A stretch of DNA of 64,000 bases from Pelagomonas calceolata. Its lineage: Eukaryota > Sar > Pelagophyceae > Pelagomonadales > Pelagomonadaceae. The position numbers were made by a program, and so were the translations under genes. The stretch covers positions 372,001 through 436,000 of the forward strand of contig CAKKNE010000005.1 of NCBI GenBank assembly GCA_918797485.1, given 5' to 3'. The notes beneath the pieces were generated by a model. That model worked only from the letters and a program-made list of their open reading frames with translations, was not told where the DNA came from and did not search any database. Below, piece after piece: positions 54,077-63,173 of the stretch (the stretch's first letter is position 1; each line of letters begins with the position of its first letter).

Positions 54077-54357
54077 AAGCGAAAGCCAAGCACAGTCCTG
54101 GCTTGCCCACGGCTAGCGTAAGCATAATATCCACCGGTAATCAAGCAAAGACAGACCATCGATACACGTGAAAAACCGTACGCGTCTCCTTGACTATTGA
54201 TCGACCGGGACAGAGATTTCCTGAAATCAGCCTGCTGGTGGTTACGACAAAAGTCACGCCGCGGCGTGCTTGCGTGGCGTGAGGCCTGCGTCGACGTCGC
54301 CTACATAAAGCGCCGCCGCCGCGACGTCGCATAAAAGCGCCGCCGCCGCCGCGCGAG

Positions 54358-55476
54358 ATGATGCATGAGGCGCCCGCGACGCCGCGCCGCCGGAGCTCGT
54401 CGGACGAGGACGCCTTCGCCGACGCGAATAAATATGATGACCTCGAGGAGGCCCAGGCGCTCTTGGCCGCCGAGAGCGGCGAAAAGCCGAAGCCCAAGGC
54501 GCCGCCGCGGAATTTATTTGGATTCTACCTCCAGTACTTCGCCGTGGGAGTGGTGTATGGCGGCCTCCCGTCGACGATCTACGGCTTCTTTTTGGGCTAT
54601 TTGAATGTGGAAGGTTATGTCTACGCTACCTGCGCGACAATCGTAGGATTGCCCTGGTCCTTCAAGTTCATCTTCGGCGCCATCAACGACTGCTTTCCAA
54701 TTTTAGGATATAGACGAAAACCGTACATGGTGATAGGCTGGTGCCTTTGTGCTTTAGCCCTTATTAGGTTGGCAACAATGCCGTTACCGGAGCCCTACTG
54801 GTGCGTCAACGCCGAGGACACGGCCTACGTGAGGGAAGAAAATGGCTTAGCCGCGGCCGCGTGCAACGCGGACGCAAAAAACATGGGTGGACAATTCGCG
54901 TTCTGGATGATGCTCGCGTCGCTGGGGTACTGCGTGGCCGACGTCGCGGCGGACGGGCTCATGGTCGCGTTGGCGAGGGCCGAGCCTGTCGCTTCGCGAG
55001 GCACGACGCAGACCTCGGTCTACATGGTTAGAACGTTCGGCAACGTCGTCGCCGTGTTAACGGTGGGCCTGTGCATGAACTCGTGGCGCTACAACGGCTC
55101 GTTTTCTTGGGGTCTATCGTGCTCGTGCTGAATCGTCGCGTCGTCCTCCACGCCATCGACGCGACTCCTGCTCGACGGCGTGGCGGTGTGAATTCCTCAC
55201 CGCTCGACCGAGCCAGGACGGCCGCGTCATCGCCGAGAAACGACTTAGTGAAGAATTGTCGGGTGCACCCGACGCACTGGTTGATTTCTACACAGGTCGC
55301 AACGGGCGGAAGCGCAGGCTAGGAAGAAATCATGGGACAAGTCCGACGCCTACGCGTGGACGTCGGTCGTCCTCATCAGCGTGGGGCTGGTCTACTCGGT
55401 GACGATCAACTTCCTCGCGATGTTTCCCTCGACGATGTGCCTGCGCATCGCGGGCGGGAACGGGTGCGGGGGGTAA
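54358..55476 (+). CDS. BT1/folate-biopterin-type MFS transporter lacking its middle
   Basis: Exon 1 54358-55118 and exon 2 55296-55476 give 313 aa. An acidic leader (DEDAFADANKYDDLEEAQALLAAE) precedes BT1-type helices: FYLQYFAVGVVYGGLPSTIYGFFLG, CATIVGLPWSFKFIFGAINDCFPILGYRRKPYM, FWMMLASLGYCVADVAADGLMVALAR and RTFGNVVAVLTVGL. Exon 2 supplies one or two last helices (VVLISVGLVYSVTINFLAMF). BT1 carriers usually have about 12 helices and 450 or more aa, so the second half is mostly missing. The intron between is a one-ended introner, so a deletion probably removed coding DNA and one introner end together. Function may be lost. Confidence 0.65.
55119..55295 (+). mobile_element. Introner element IE-C, left end missing
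   Basis: From about 55122 it is about 90% like the reverse complement of IE-A, including CACGCCATCGACGCGAC and GTCGGGTGCACCCGAC, and ends TTGATTTCTACACAG at 55295. The left inverted repeat (about 27 nt) is absent and no duplication flanks it. Intron 55119-55295 (177 nt, GT-AG, phase 2) keeps the frame open. Its orientation relative to the host gene is opposite to IE-A and IE-B. Confidence 0.78.
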
Positions 55477-55601
55477 CGATAACTGTGCTAATCTTATAAG
55501 AGCTCCCCGGCGGCTCTCGCGGGGGGTGAGGGTTATTTTTTGCGCGGCGTACCGGCGTTCGACGACGAGTTCGTCCCCGCGCCCTGCAAAAGCGGCCTTT
55601 G

Positions 55602-55625
55602 GCTAGTGTGTTACAGGCTGCTAGC
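55602..55625. promoter_or_regulatory. Recurrent GCTAG...CTAGC promoter motif, copy 6
   Basis: Reads GCTAGTGTGTTAC then AGGCTGCTAGC in the 55477-55777 gap, 153 nt upstream of the zinc-finger gene start. Nothing else was recognised in that gap. Confidence 0.6.
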
Positions 55626-55777
55626 TCGATCCCGGGGAAGCGGGATTAAGCTGCAAATTCTCTACGACTGCACTTCACGCAACTTTCGCAGCACACTGCG
55701 GTCCCGGCGCTCTCGGAGCGGGGGTCACTGCGGTGACAGATTCTCTACGACTGCGGGTCAGCACGCCTGCAAGCAGC

Positions 55778-58006
55778 ATGGGTAAGAAACATAGAACCAA
55801 GAAGGATCCGTGCCCCAAGGGCTGCGGCGGGAGATTTGCGGCCGGTCCCATGGTAGCACACCTGAAGAGCTGCGGCCGCAACACGCCGCCGCCGAGCCAG
55901 ACCTACACGCTCTCGCCGGACGAAGATGTCTGGCCGAACTCCGAGATTAGATGCGTGCTCTGCGGGGGCCAGGCCCCGATGATCGCGCACCCTGTTACCA
56001 AAAAGCTCTTTGCCAGCTGCGCCAAGTGGTACGACCCGCGGCACCGAGACCGCGACGCCGCGCGGCGGGCGAGAAACGACAGCAAAGCCGCGCGGAGCGC
56101 CTTGGGCGGCCACTCCATGATTCAGGCGCGCGGCGACCAGATCATTGAGTGGCGCGCGCGGATCGAATCGTTGAACGGCTCGCGGCTAGACGAGCTGGTC
56201 GCGTTTACGTCAGAGAACCAGGACTGGCGCACCGACGACAACCGCTCCGTCCTCTTAGAAGCGCTGGCGCGGCGCGTCGAGATCACCGACAAGGAAGGCT
56301 ACTACTCGCGGCTCGAGACGCGACTGGGCGAGGTAGACCCGGCGGACGTGCCGAAGCTGTGGGGCGGCACGAACTACCGCGAGGTCTGCCAGAGCGTCCA
56401 GACGCTGGTGCGGTGCCCGCGCGGCGACCCCATGTTCGGCCGCCTCCCGCCGCTCACCACTTTATTGACATTCGGCACTGTAGAGTCCAGCCTGCTCGCG
56501 CTCGTCGACAAGGAGGTGCGGCGGATCAGGGCGTCCATGCGGAAGGCCGCGTCGGGTGCAGCGTCGCGACACGTTGTCCGTGAAAGATCACGTCTATCGA
56601 CGAACGTGCGCGGCCTCCTCATCTTCGACGTCAACCGGAGGTCCGCCGGCGTGCAGACGACGTCGGCGCTCGCGCAGCGGCGGCGCTGGCGCGACGGGCC
56701 GAACGGCTTCGGATTGCGCCTCAAGGCGGAAGGCGTGGGCCTCCTCGCGCAGTGCCTCCCGCGGCAGTTGCGGGTTGCAAGCCCTAGGGCCGTCAAAAAC
56801 CTCGACTGCGACTTCGGCGGCGTGGCCAACAACCAGCCCATCTACCAGGGGCCCAACGTCAAGTTGGACGGCGAGGGCCTCGTGGGCGACGCCACGACGC
56901 GCGAGTACTCCCGACCGGCCAATGTAGGCATTGCGCGCGTGCTCCAGACTTTGAGCAGCGGCGACCACGTCGTCTTGCAGGTCTGCTGTTTCGGCGAGGA
57001 GGTCGTCGAGTACCCGACCGACGGTGGGACCTGGCGCGACGATTTTGGGCGGGCGGCGGTCCACTTCCTAGCGACGTACGACGCGGGCGTCTACGACAAG
57101 CACGTGGCGCCGAATCCCAGAGAGTGGGCGCGCAACTGGACGCGCCACCTCCTCGAGGAGGACGGCTGCGGCGGCGTTATCTACGGCCGGCCCTGCAGCT
57201 TAGTCGTCAACGGCGAGACCTACGGCCGGTGCCCCTACACGGACCCGCTCTTCTGCCTCCTCGCAAATTCTTTAGATAGAACCGTGTGCCGCGTCGCATT
57301 GGACTTGGACTACCGCTGGGACCGCGACCAGCCGCGGGACGACACGTCCGTTCTACCGGCGTGGGCCGGCAACCGGGACTGGCGCGAGGCGCTCCTGCGG
57401 GCGGCGACGCCGCACGCTGACGACGCCCTGCGCATCGCCGAAGTCGAGATCCTGCCGCGCGTCGCGGCCGCGTTCGCGGACGAGGACGGCGACCCCTGTG
57501 CGGCGCTGCGCGAGGGCTACGCCGCCGTGGCGCTCGGCGCCGAGACGATGGGCCCGGGCCCCTATTTAGCTGGCGTCCGCCAGCGCTACGTCGATACCGT
57601 CGCGCCGACGGTCCTCGAGGAGCTCGGCCGCGCGCGACGCTTCGTGATCGAGACGTACAACGTCCACGACCTCGACGCCGGGCCCGTCAGCACGCGCTAC
57701 CGTTTCGAGCCGCGGACCGGGCTCGACGACCTCCTGGGCGCGCCGGACACCTCGCGGCTGCCGCCGGTGCCGAGGGCGTCGTCGCCCGGGCGCGGCGGCG
57801 TGGACGCGCTGACGAGCGCCCTCGCGGCGTCGCCCAGCAACTTCCAGGCGTCGTCGGACGACGACGACGCGGCGCTGCCCGAGGTCCCCAAGTCGCGCAC
57901 GCGCCGCCGCCGCCGGGCGCGCCGCCGCCGCCCGCCGGACGGCTCGACGCAGCCGGACTCGACGGCTCGGTCGCTGGGCGCGGGCGGCTTGCCGCCGGTC
58001 CTCTAG
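55778..58006 (+). CDS. Large protein with N-terminal zinc-finger-like motif, unknown
   Basis: 742 aa from the ATG at 55778 (MGKKHRTKKDPC). The first 35 residues hold a C2HC-like motif (CPKGCGGRF...HLKSC), followed by a CVLCGG pair and HPVTKKLFASCAKWYD. The rest is a long, mixed alpha/beta body with no family I know. Notable parts are an Asn-Gln-Pro patch (FGGVANNQPIYQGPNVKLDGEGLVGD), VLQVCCFGEEVVEYP, and a helical C-terminal third. The end is Ser/Asp- and Arg-rich (RTRRRRRARRRRPPDG), a possible nuclear signal. Single exon. It is probably a nucleic-acid-related protein, but that rests only on the zinc-finger-like start. Confidence 0.65.
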   Translation: MGKKHRTKKDPCPKGCGGRFAAGPMVAHLKSCGRNTPPPSQTYTLSPDEDVWPNSEIRCVLCGGQAPMIAHPVTKKLFASCAKWYDPRHRDRDAARRARNDSKAARSALGGHSMIQARGDQIIEWRARIESLNGSRLDELVAFTSENQDWRTDDNRSVLLEALARRVEITDKEGYYSRLETRLGEVDPADVPKLWGGTNYREVCQSVQTLVRCPRGDPMFGRLPPLTTLLTFGTVESSLLALVDKEVRRIRASMRKAASGAASRHVVRERSRLSTNVRGLLIFDVNRRSAGVQTTSALAQRRRWRDGPNGFGLRLKAEGVGLLAQCLPRQLRVASPRAVKNLDCDFGGVANNQPIYQGPNVKLDGEGLVGDATTREYSRPANVGIARVLQTLSSGDHVVLQVCCFGEEVVEYPTDGGTWRDDFGRAAVHFLATYDAGVYDKHVAPNPREWARNWTRHLLEEDGCGGVIYGRPCSLVVNGETYGRCPYTDPLFCLLANSLDRTVCRVALDLDYRWDRDQPRDDTSVLPAWAGNRDWREALLRAATPHADDALRIAEVEILPRVAAAFADEDGDPCAALREGYAAVALGAETMGPGPYLAGVRQRYVDTVAPTVLEELGRARRFVIETYNVHDLDAGPVSTRYRFEPRTGLDDLLGAPDTSRLPPVPRASSPGRGGVDALTSALAASPSNFQASSDDDDAALPEVPKSRTRRRRRARRRRPPDGSTQPDSTARSLGAGGLPPVL

Positions 58007-58364
58007 TCGCTGGCGCGGCACCCTTCCCCTTTCCCGCTTCGCAGAGTCTGTGCAACTCAGCGTCGTGTCGACGGCATATCTGTTGAATTAATGATATATG
58101 TCGTTACTTTAGTTGTCCCGCCCCACGTGTCGTCCCGCCCCGCCGGCAAACGACAGAATCAACAAATTGTGGTAGGGCCAGAAGAAGGACCCCGTCGACC
58201 TCACGCAGGACGCAAGCCATCTCCAACCAACTGTTCGGGCTCTGGCGGCCGTCGTTATCGGACTCGTCGAACTACATCGATGATACCCCTGAATTTCGGA
58301 GGACGCCGACGCCGACTTCGCGCCGCCGAAGAAGAAGCGCCGCCGCGGCGCCGCGAACAAGAAG
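58007..58364. other. Intergenic gap
   Basis: 358 nt between two plus-strand genes. Nothing recognised; no motif copy or RNA gene. Confidence 0.4.
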
Positions 58365-59508
58365 ATGTCGGCGAGCGCCCGCGCAGACGCCCTCGCGGCG
58401 CTGGAGGCCGCGTGCCGCCGCGTGCCGCGGCGACCGACGCCGTCGGCCGCCGCGGTGCCGACGACGGCTCTTCTCATTCTGCCCGAGTGGCTGACGCCGA
58501 TAATGACGGGCGAAAAGACGGTAGAGCTGCGAGCGATTAGCTCGCTGAAACGTGGTGTACGCATCGGATTCTGCGGGTCGGGGACGGGGCGGTGCTGGGG
58601 TGAGGCTACGTTCTTGCACTGTGAAGGCCCGCTCGACGACGCGCGCCTCGCGGCGCTCCAGGACGCGCACGGCGTGAGGGCGCCGGAGGGTGCGGTCGAT
58701 GCCGGCGCGGCCATCCGGACCGCGCTCAACTGGAACAAGGTCGTCGTCGGCGTGGGAAACTTTCGCCGCGACGCCGTCACCGCGACACTCGCAGGTCTAC
58801 GCGTGGCACCTGACGGCGGCGGCGCCCTACGAAAAGCCGCTCGACTACGTCCATCCGTCGGGCGCCATCACCTGGGTCGACCTGCCGGCCGCCGTCGCCG
58901 CCGCCACGGCGCCGGGCGTCGCGACCGACGCCTGGCCGTGCCCGCAGTGCACGCTCCTGAACGCGCCGGCCGCGGCGGCCTGCAGCGCGTGCGACACGAG
59001 CCGGCCGCGCGCGACCGACGCCGCCGCTCCGGAAGGCTACGACGTCGACTCGGACAGCAGCGGGCCGCCGCGGCCGCGCGCCGCAGCGCCGGTCGTCGGC
59101 GATCGCGTGCTCAGACTGGACGACGTAGAAGGCGTCGTGAGGGCGCGGGGCCGCCCTGGCTGGTTTATGGTAGACCTGGACGGTTATGATAGCGCCATAG
59201 AGTTCGAGGCGAGCGAGTTGCGCGTTCTCTCGCCGGCCGACGCGAGCGACGACAGCGACGACGATCGGAATGCGCCGCGGGCCGCGGGCCGCTTCGACGA
59301 GTTCGCGTTCCGCGAGGCCAGCGCGCCGCCCCGTTCGCCGCGCCCCGAGGCCGTCCCCGAGAGCGTCGGCGAGATGCGCTCCCTAATCTCGAGCGCGGGC
59401 CTGTCGAGCGCCGACTGCGTCGAGAAGTCGGAGCTGCGGGCCCGGAGCGTGCTCGCGCTCGAGCGCCTCGCCGAGGCGAAGCGGCTCCGCGATGCGCGTA
59501 ACGAGTAA
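58365..59508 (+). CDS. ASCH-like domain plus RanBP2-type zinc finger protein, two exons
   Basis: Exons 58365-58739 and 58795-59508 give 362 aa. Residues 35-145 are ASCH-like (LILPEWLTPIMTGEKTVELRA, RVRIGFCGSG-type loop, then VYAWHLTAAAPYEKPLDY after the intron), a putative RNA-binding fold. A RanBP2-type finger follows (WPCPQCTLLNAPAAAACSAC). Next come a Tudor-like or SH3-like beta stretch (VGDRVLRLDDVEGVVRARGRPG) and a C-terminal LISSAGLSSADCVEKSELR motif that recurs in algal proteins. The 55-nt intron is GT-AG, phase 0, and contains CGACGCCGTCACCGCGAC. A role in RNA or ubiquitin binding is inferred from the domains. Confidence 0.7.
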
Positions 59509-59549
59509 TGTACATTACGGTCGGGCTAAAAATAATGCGAGCGATCGAA

Positions 59550-60614
59550 CTAAAGGTGGTGGTCGGGCGGCGGCGGCCCGTCGACGACGGCCGCGACGCG
59601 CTGCGACAATTCGAGGGCGAGGTCGTGGAGCGGGAGCACCGCAAACGGCTCCTCGATCTGCATGCCGATGTCCTCGATGCCCAGGACGAGAAAGGCCGTC
59701 AGGCCCGTCGACAGCGCGAGCGTCCAGTCCGAGGCGTGCAAGGGTGCCGTTGCCAATGGTAGACAGGCCAACCACGCCACCAGCGCGCGCGACGCGTGTC
59801 TGGAATAGGTCGGCGGGATGGGCGTGGAATAAATACGTTTGCAGCCGCCGAGCGCCGTGGCAACATCATCAATGCACGACTCATACCTATCGCGGGCATC
59901 TTTATCCGAACACCGCGCGCCCGCGTATCTAAGTCTCAGCACGATCGTCGCCGGCGTCACGAGGGGCTTGCCCTGCCTTTCTAGAATCCAGTTCCGCTCG
60001 GCGTCGTCGAGAAACGTCGCCTGGGCCGCCTCGAACGCGGCGTCATGATTAGGCCGCACGGCGCCCTTGAGCGACCACAGCATGAGGGCCAGGTAGGCCG
60101 CCGCGGTTTTCGCCGCCTCCTTCGCATTCTCATCAACCGCGGCCACCCAGAGCGTCGCGCAGGCGTCGATGCCGCGCGTCTTCACGACCCCCAGCAACCG
60201 GCGCGCGTCGTGGACCCGAGACGCCGCCTGGTTCGTGCGAAAAACAAGTAACAGACCGATGGACGACGCCTGGAAGCCCAAGGGTGCGAGCGGTAACGGC
60301 GGCAGGTCCAAGCGTCTTACAATTAACGCCCAGCCCATGGCCACCAACAACGCCGGCCAGATCTCCAGCAAAATTGTGCTTCTAAACCAGCCCACGACGT
60401 TCCGCACGTGCCTGCTTCTCCGAGAATGGGCCCGCCACTGGCGCGCGCCCCAGACCATTGACATCGATAAATGGGATGAGATCTTCCTCTTTTCGGTGTT
60501 GTCATCATTATGATGCTTCTGGGCGAGGCGTTTGCACGCGACGGCGAGGGCCGTATCACCTAAACGCGGCGACGCGGGCTTCGTGCCGTTCGTGTGCGTG
60601 GGGCGGCGGCGCAT
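59550..60614 (-). CDS. Bestrophin-like (UPF0187) anion channel
   Basis: 354 aa from the Met at 60614; a later Met (MSMVWGARQW, 60464) may be the true start if the first 50 residues are not a transit peptide. The family signature is clear: GLLLVFRTNQAASRVHDARR, the central helical part, IPPTYSRHASRALVAWLACLPLA and LGIEDIGMQIEEPFAVLPL. Bestrophin relatives form pentameric chloride/bicarbonate channels; plant and algal ones sit in thylakoid or plasma membranes. Single exon. A motif copy lies 257 nt upstream. Confidence 0.85.
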   Translation of the reverse strand: MRRRPTHTNGTKPASPRLGDTALAVACKRLAQKHHNDDNTEKRKISSHLSMSMVWGARQWRAHSRRSRHVRNVVGWFRSTILLEIWPALLVAMGWALIVRRLDLPPLPLAPLGFQASSIGLLLVFRTNQAASRVHDARRLLGVVKTRGIDACATLWVAAVDENAKEAAKTAAAYLALMLWSLKGAVRPNHDAAFEAAQATFLDDAERNWILERQGKPLVTPATIVLRLRYAGARCSDKDARDRYESCIDDVATALGGCKRIYSTPIPPTYSRHASRALVAWLACLPLATAPLHASDWTLALSTGLTAFLVLGIEDIGMQIEEPFAVLPLHDLALELSQRVAAVVDGPPPPDHHL

Positions 60615-60870
60615 CTTTCGACTGCTTGTGGACGTGCGCTATCGCGTCGATTGCGTATCGCTCGCTGCCTTGGGCGGGTTGCTCTTTACCTCTGAGCTAC
60701 AGTGTTGCTAGCGACGACTCTAGAGTCGAAAGCGGCTGCAGCAAATGCTGCCGAACTAGCTCGCAGCTTTCCGATAGCAGCACAGCAGCAGGCGTTCAGT
60801 TGCGACTGCTGTCCAGCGCTTCGTCTCTATTGCGTGCGCCTGCAGGCGCAAACCTGGAGTAAAAAATCGA

Positions 60871-60894
60871 GCTAGCGGCATGTAAGACACTAGC
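60871..60894. promoter_or_regulatory. Recurrent GCTAG...CTAGC promoter motif, copy 7
   Basis: Reads GCTAGCGGCAT then GTAAGACACTAGC in the 60615-61098 divergent gap (484 nt), 257 nt from the bestrophin-like start and 205 nt from the BspA-repeat start. Nothing else was recognised in the gap. Confidence 0.65.
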
Positions 60895-61098
60895 AAGTAC
60901 TAAAAATCGGAAGCTCGATCCGCTGCAGAGAGATTGCCAGAGGAACAGGGGCAGCCTGACCTCAGAGTGAGGGAAACGCTGCCCGTCTGCGCAGCACACA
61001 TCCAAAAACGCAAGCGCAGGCAGCTCCAGGGCAGCCTCTGGCCAGCCAGAGCGAGGCCGCCCGCCAGGGCAGCGGTCCGCGGTCCATGAGCAGCAATC

Positions 61099-62136
61099 AT
61101 GATGGGCTTCATAGAGCCAGAGCAGGCAGAGCAAGCGCCGGCGCCGATGAGGATGGAGCAGGAGCAAGCGGCGGCGGCGGAGAGCGAGGCGGCGCCGCGG
61201 GAAGGAGAAGTCGTCCCGGAGGGGACGGCGGAAGCAGAAGCTGGCGGTATCGTTCTCGCAGAGGAGCTAGAACGCCAGGGCCCGGCGCTCACGAACGAGA
61301 CGCTGCGAGACTGGGTGAAGCGCTGGTGCGACGGCTTCCACGAGGGCCTGCCGCCGATCTCGACGTGGAATACAAGCAAGGTCACGGACATGTCGTGGTT
61401 GTTTGCTGTACGGCAGGGTTGGATGAAAGGCGACTCGTACTATGATTCCTGCGTGCCTGAGACTGCGTCCTTCAACGACGACATCAGCGCGTGGGATACC
61501 TCTAATGTGACGAATATGAGCTGGATGTTCCACAGAGCCTCGTCGTTCAACCAGCCGCTGAGCGACTGGCGGGTCGACAATGTGACGAATATGAGCGGCA
61601 TGTTCGAATGCGCCTCGTCGTTCAACCAACCGCTGAACGACTGGCGGGTCGACAACGTCACGGATATGCGCGAGATGTTCGAATGCGCCTCGTCGTTCAA
61701 CCAGCCGCTGAACGAATGGCGGGTCGACAACGTCACGGATATGCAACGGATGTTCCGCTACGCCTCGTCGTTCAATCAGCCGCTGAACGACTGGCGGGTC
61801 GACAACGTCACGAATATGTACGAGATGTTCGAGGGCGCCTCGTCGTTCAACCAAGCGCTAAACGACTGGCGGGTCGACAAGGTCACTAATATGTGCGACA
61901 TGTTCCGCGACGCCTCGGCCTTCAACCAGCCGCTGAACGACTGGCGGGTCGACAAGGTCACGAATATGCACGCGATGTTCAAAGGTGCCAAGTCGTTCAA
62001 CCAGCCGCTGAACGACTGGCGGGTCAACGACGTCACGATTGTGACCGGGATATTCAAGGGCTCGGCCTTAAAACCCTGGCAGGACGTTGGTGACTCGAAA
62101 CTTAGGTCACAGAAGCCATGCTGCGCCGTCTCGTGA
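61099..62136 (+). CDS. DUF285/BspA-like repeat protein with C-terminal CaaX
   Basis: 345 aa, apparently intronless. An acidic, Glu/Ala-rich leader (MMGFIEPEQAEQAPAPMRME) replaces the PDZ domains of the paralogue at 15774. Next comes the shared PALTNETLRDWV.RWC segment, then about seven 25-residue repeats (SFNQPLNDWRVDNVTNM...MF). The repeats are nearly identical at DNA level too, with the phrase TCGTTCAACCAGCCGCTGAA recurring, so gene conversion is likely. The last residues CCAVS form a CaaX box after another Cys. The repeats fold as BspA-type LRRs; a prenylated peripheral membrane protein is inferred. Confidence 0.88.
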   Translation: MMGFIEPEQAEQAPAPMRMEQEQAAAAESEAAPREGEVVPEGTAEAEAGGIVLAEELERQGPALTNETLRDWVKRWCDGFHEGLPPISTWNTSKVTDMSWLFAVRQGWMKGDSYYDSCVPETASFNDDISAWDTSNVTNMSWMFHRASSFNQPLSDWRVDNVTNMSGMFECASSFNQPLNDWRVDNVTDMREMFECASSFNQPLNEWRVDNVTDMQRMFRYASSFNQPLNDWRVDNVTNMYEMFEGASSFNQALNDWRVDKVTNMCDMFRDASAFNQPLNDWRVDKVTNMHAMFKGAKSFNQPLNDWRVNDVTIVTGIFKGSALKPWQDVGDSKLRSQKPCCAVS

Positions 62137-62188
62137 CCCCGCGCCCGCACCATCTAGATATACTAGTAAGATAAATTAACAAAAGTCG

Positions 62189-62758
62189 TCAGCGCACGCG
62201 CACGGCGCCCTTGTTCTTCTCGACCTCGCCGGCGAGCCACGCCTCGAAGCCCGCGCGGTCGCCGTGCTTCGCGGTTTTCTTCTCCCGAAAGGCCTCCTTG
62301 GCGTCGAACTTCTCGAGCTGCGCCGCGCGCCAGCTTTCTAGTTTCGTCACGTAGCGGTCGAATTCATCAGCCGTATAGAAGGCCTTCTTGCCGTTGATCG
62401 CCAGCACCTCGACGTCAAAGACCAAATCAGCGTCCTCGGGGATGACGGGCGGGTGGCCCTTCTCGCCGTACCCGTAGTCCGACGATATTTTTAGAGTGGC
62501 CCGCTGGCCCAGCGACAACTTCATGACGCCCTCGTCCCAGCCCTTGATGACCTGGCCCGTGCCGATCGTAAATTCGAACGGCTTGTCCCGGTCCCTCGAA
62601 CTGTCGAACTTCGAGCCGTCCTTCGCCAGCGTTCCGGTGTAGTGCATGCGCAGCGTGTCGTTCTTCTTCGGGAACGTGGCGCCGTCTCCTGGTTGTGCAG
62701 TGGCGCAGGTCGTGTCGACCTCGACGCCGCGCTTGAATTTTTCCGTGAGGGCGGCCAT
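62189..62758 (-). CDS. FKBP-type peptidyl-prolyl isomerase
   Basis: 189 aa. The FKBP domain spans about residues 10-120: [50 protein letters not shown] and [11 protein letters not shown] carry the usual ligand-pocket residues (Tyr, Asp, Phe, Ile, Trp, Tyr). A 60-residue helical C-terminal extension ([27 protein letters not shown]) is extra to FKBP12. It catalyses proline isomerisation in the cytosol or an organelle; the extension may bind a partner. Single exon, starting in a GCCATGG context. A motif copy lies 249 nt upstream. Confidence 0.93.
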   Translation of the reverse strand: MAALTEKFKRGVEVDTTCATAQPGDGATFPKKNDTLRMHYTGTLAKDGSKFDSSRDRDKPFEFTIGTGQVIKGWDEGVMKLSLGQRATLKISSDYGYGEKGHPPVIPEDADLVFDVEVLAINGKKAFYTADEFDRYVTKLESWRAAQLEKFDAKEAFREKKTAKHGDRAGFEAWLAGEVEKNKGAVRVR

Positions 62759-63006
62759 GGTCTTGCGTCGTGTGCTGCTCTATCTGTCGCTGCTTATTGT
62801 CTGTCGCTGCTTTATCGTCTGTCGCTGCCTTAGCGTGTCGCGGTGGCGGCGTGGCGCTCTCGGGCTGGAGAGCTGGTGTTGTTGTTGTGATGCAGGCTTC
62901 AAGCGCTCGCGAGCTCACGCTGCGTATAGTAAGCAATGCAAATGCAACACCGTGTGATTGTATGAGAGCTTGCAGCGTGTTTTTTAGAACTCGACGCCAA
63001 AAAGTT

Positions 63007-63029
63007 GCTAGCGGCAGTAACACACTAGC
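63007..63029. promoter_or_regulatory. Recurrent GCTAG...CTAGC promoter motif, copy 8
   Basis: Reads GCTAGCGGCA then GTAACACACTAGC in the 62759-63173 divergent gap (415 nt), 249 nt from the FKBP start and 145 nt from the next gene's start. Nothing else was recognised in the gap. Confidence 0.65.
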
Positions 63030-63173
63030 CATTCGAAAACTGTGCCGGCTTATAGATTGATTACAGGACCTGCAGGGCAGCTGCAGCCATTAGAATTGGC
63101 GCGTCGATCACTCCTCGCAGCCTACTAATCGCATCACGCGAAGAGAGCCGCTTCTGAGGCCAGTCTCACAACC

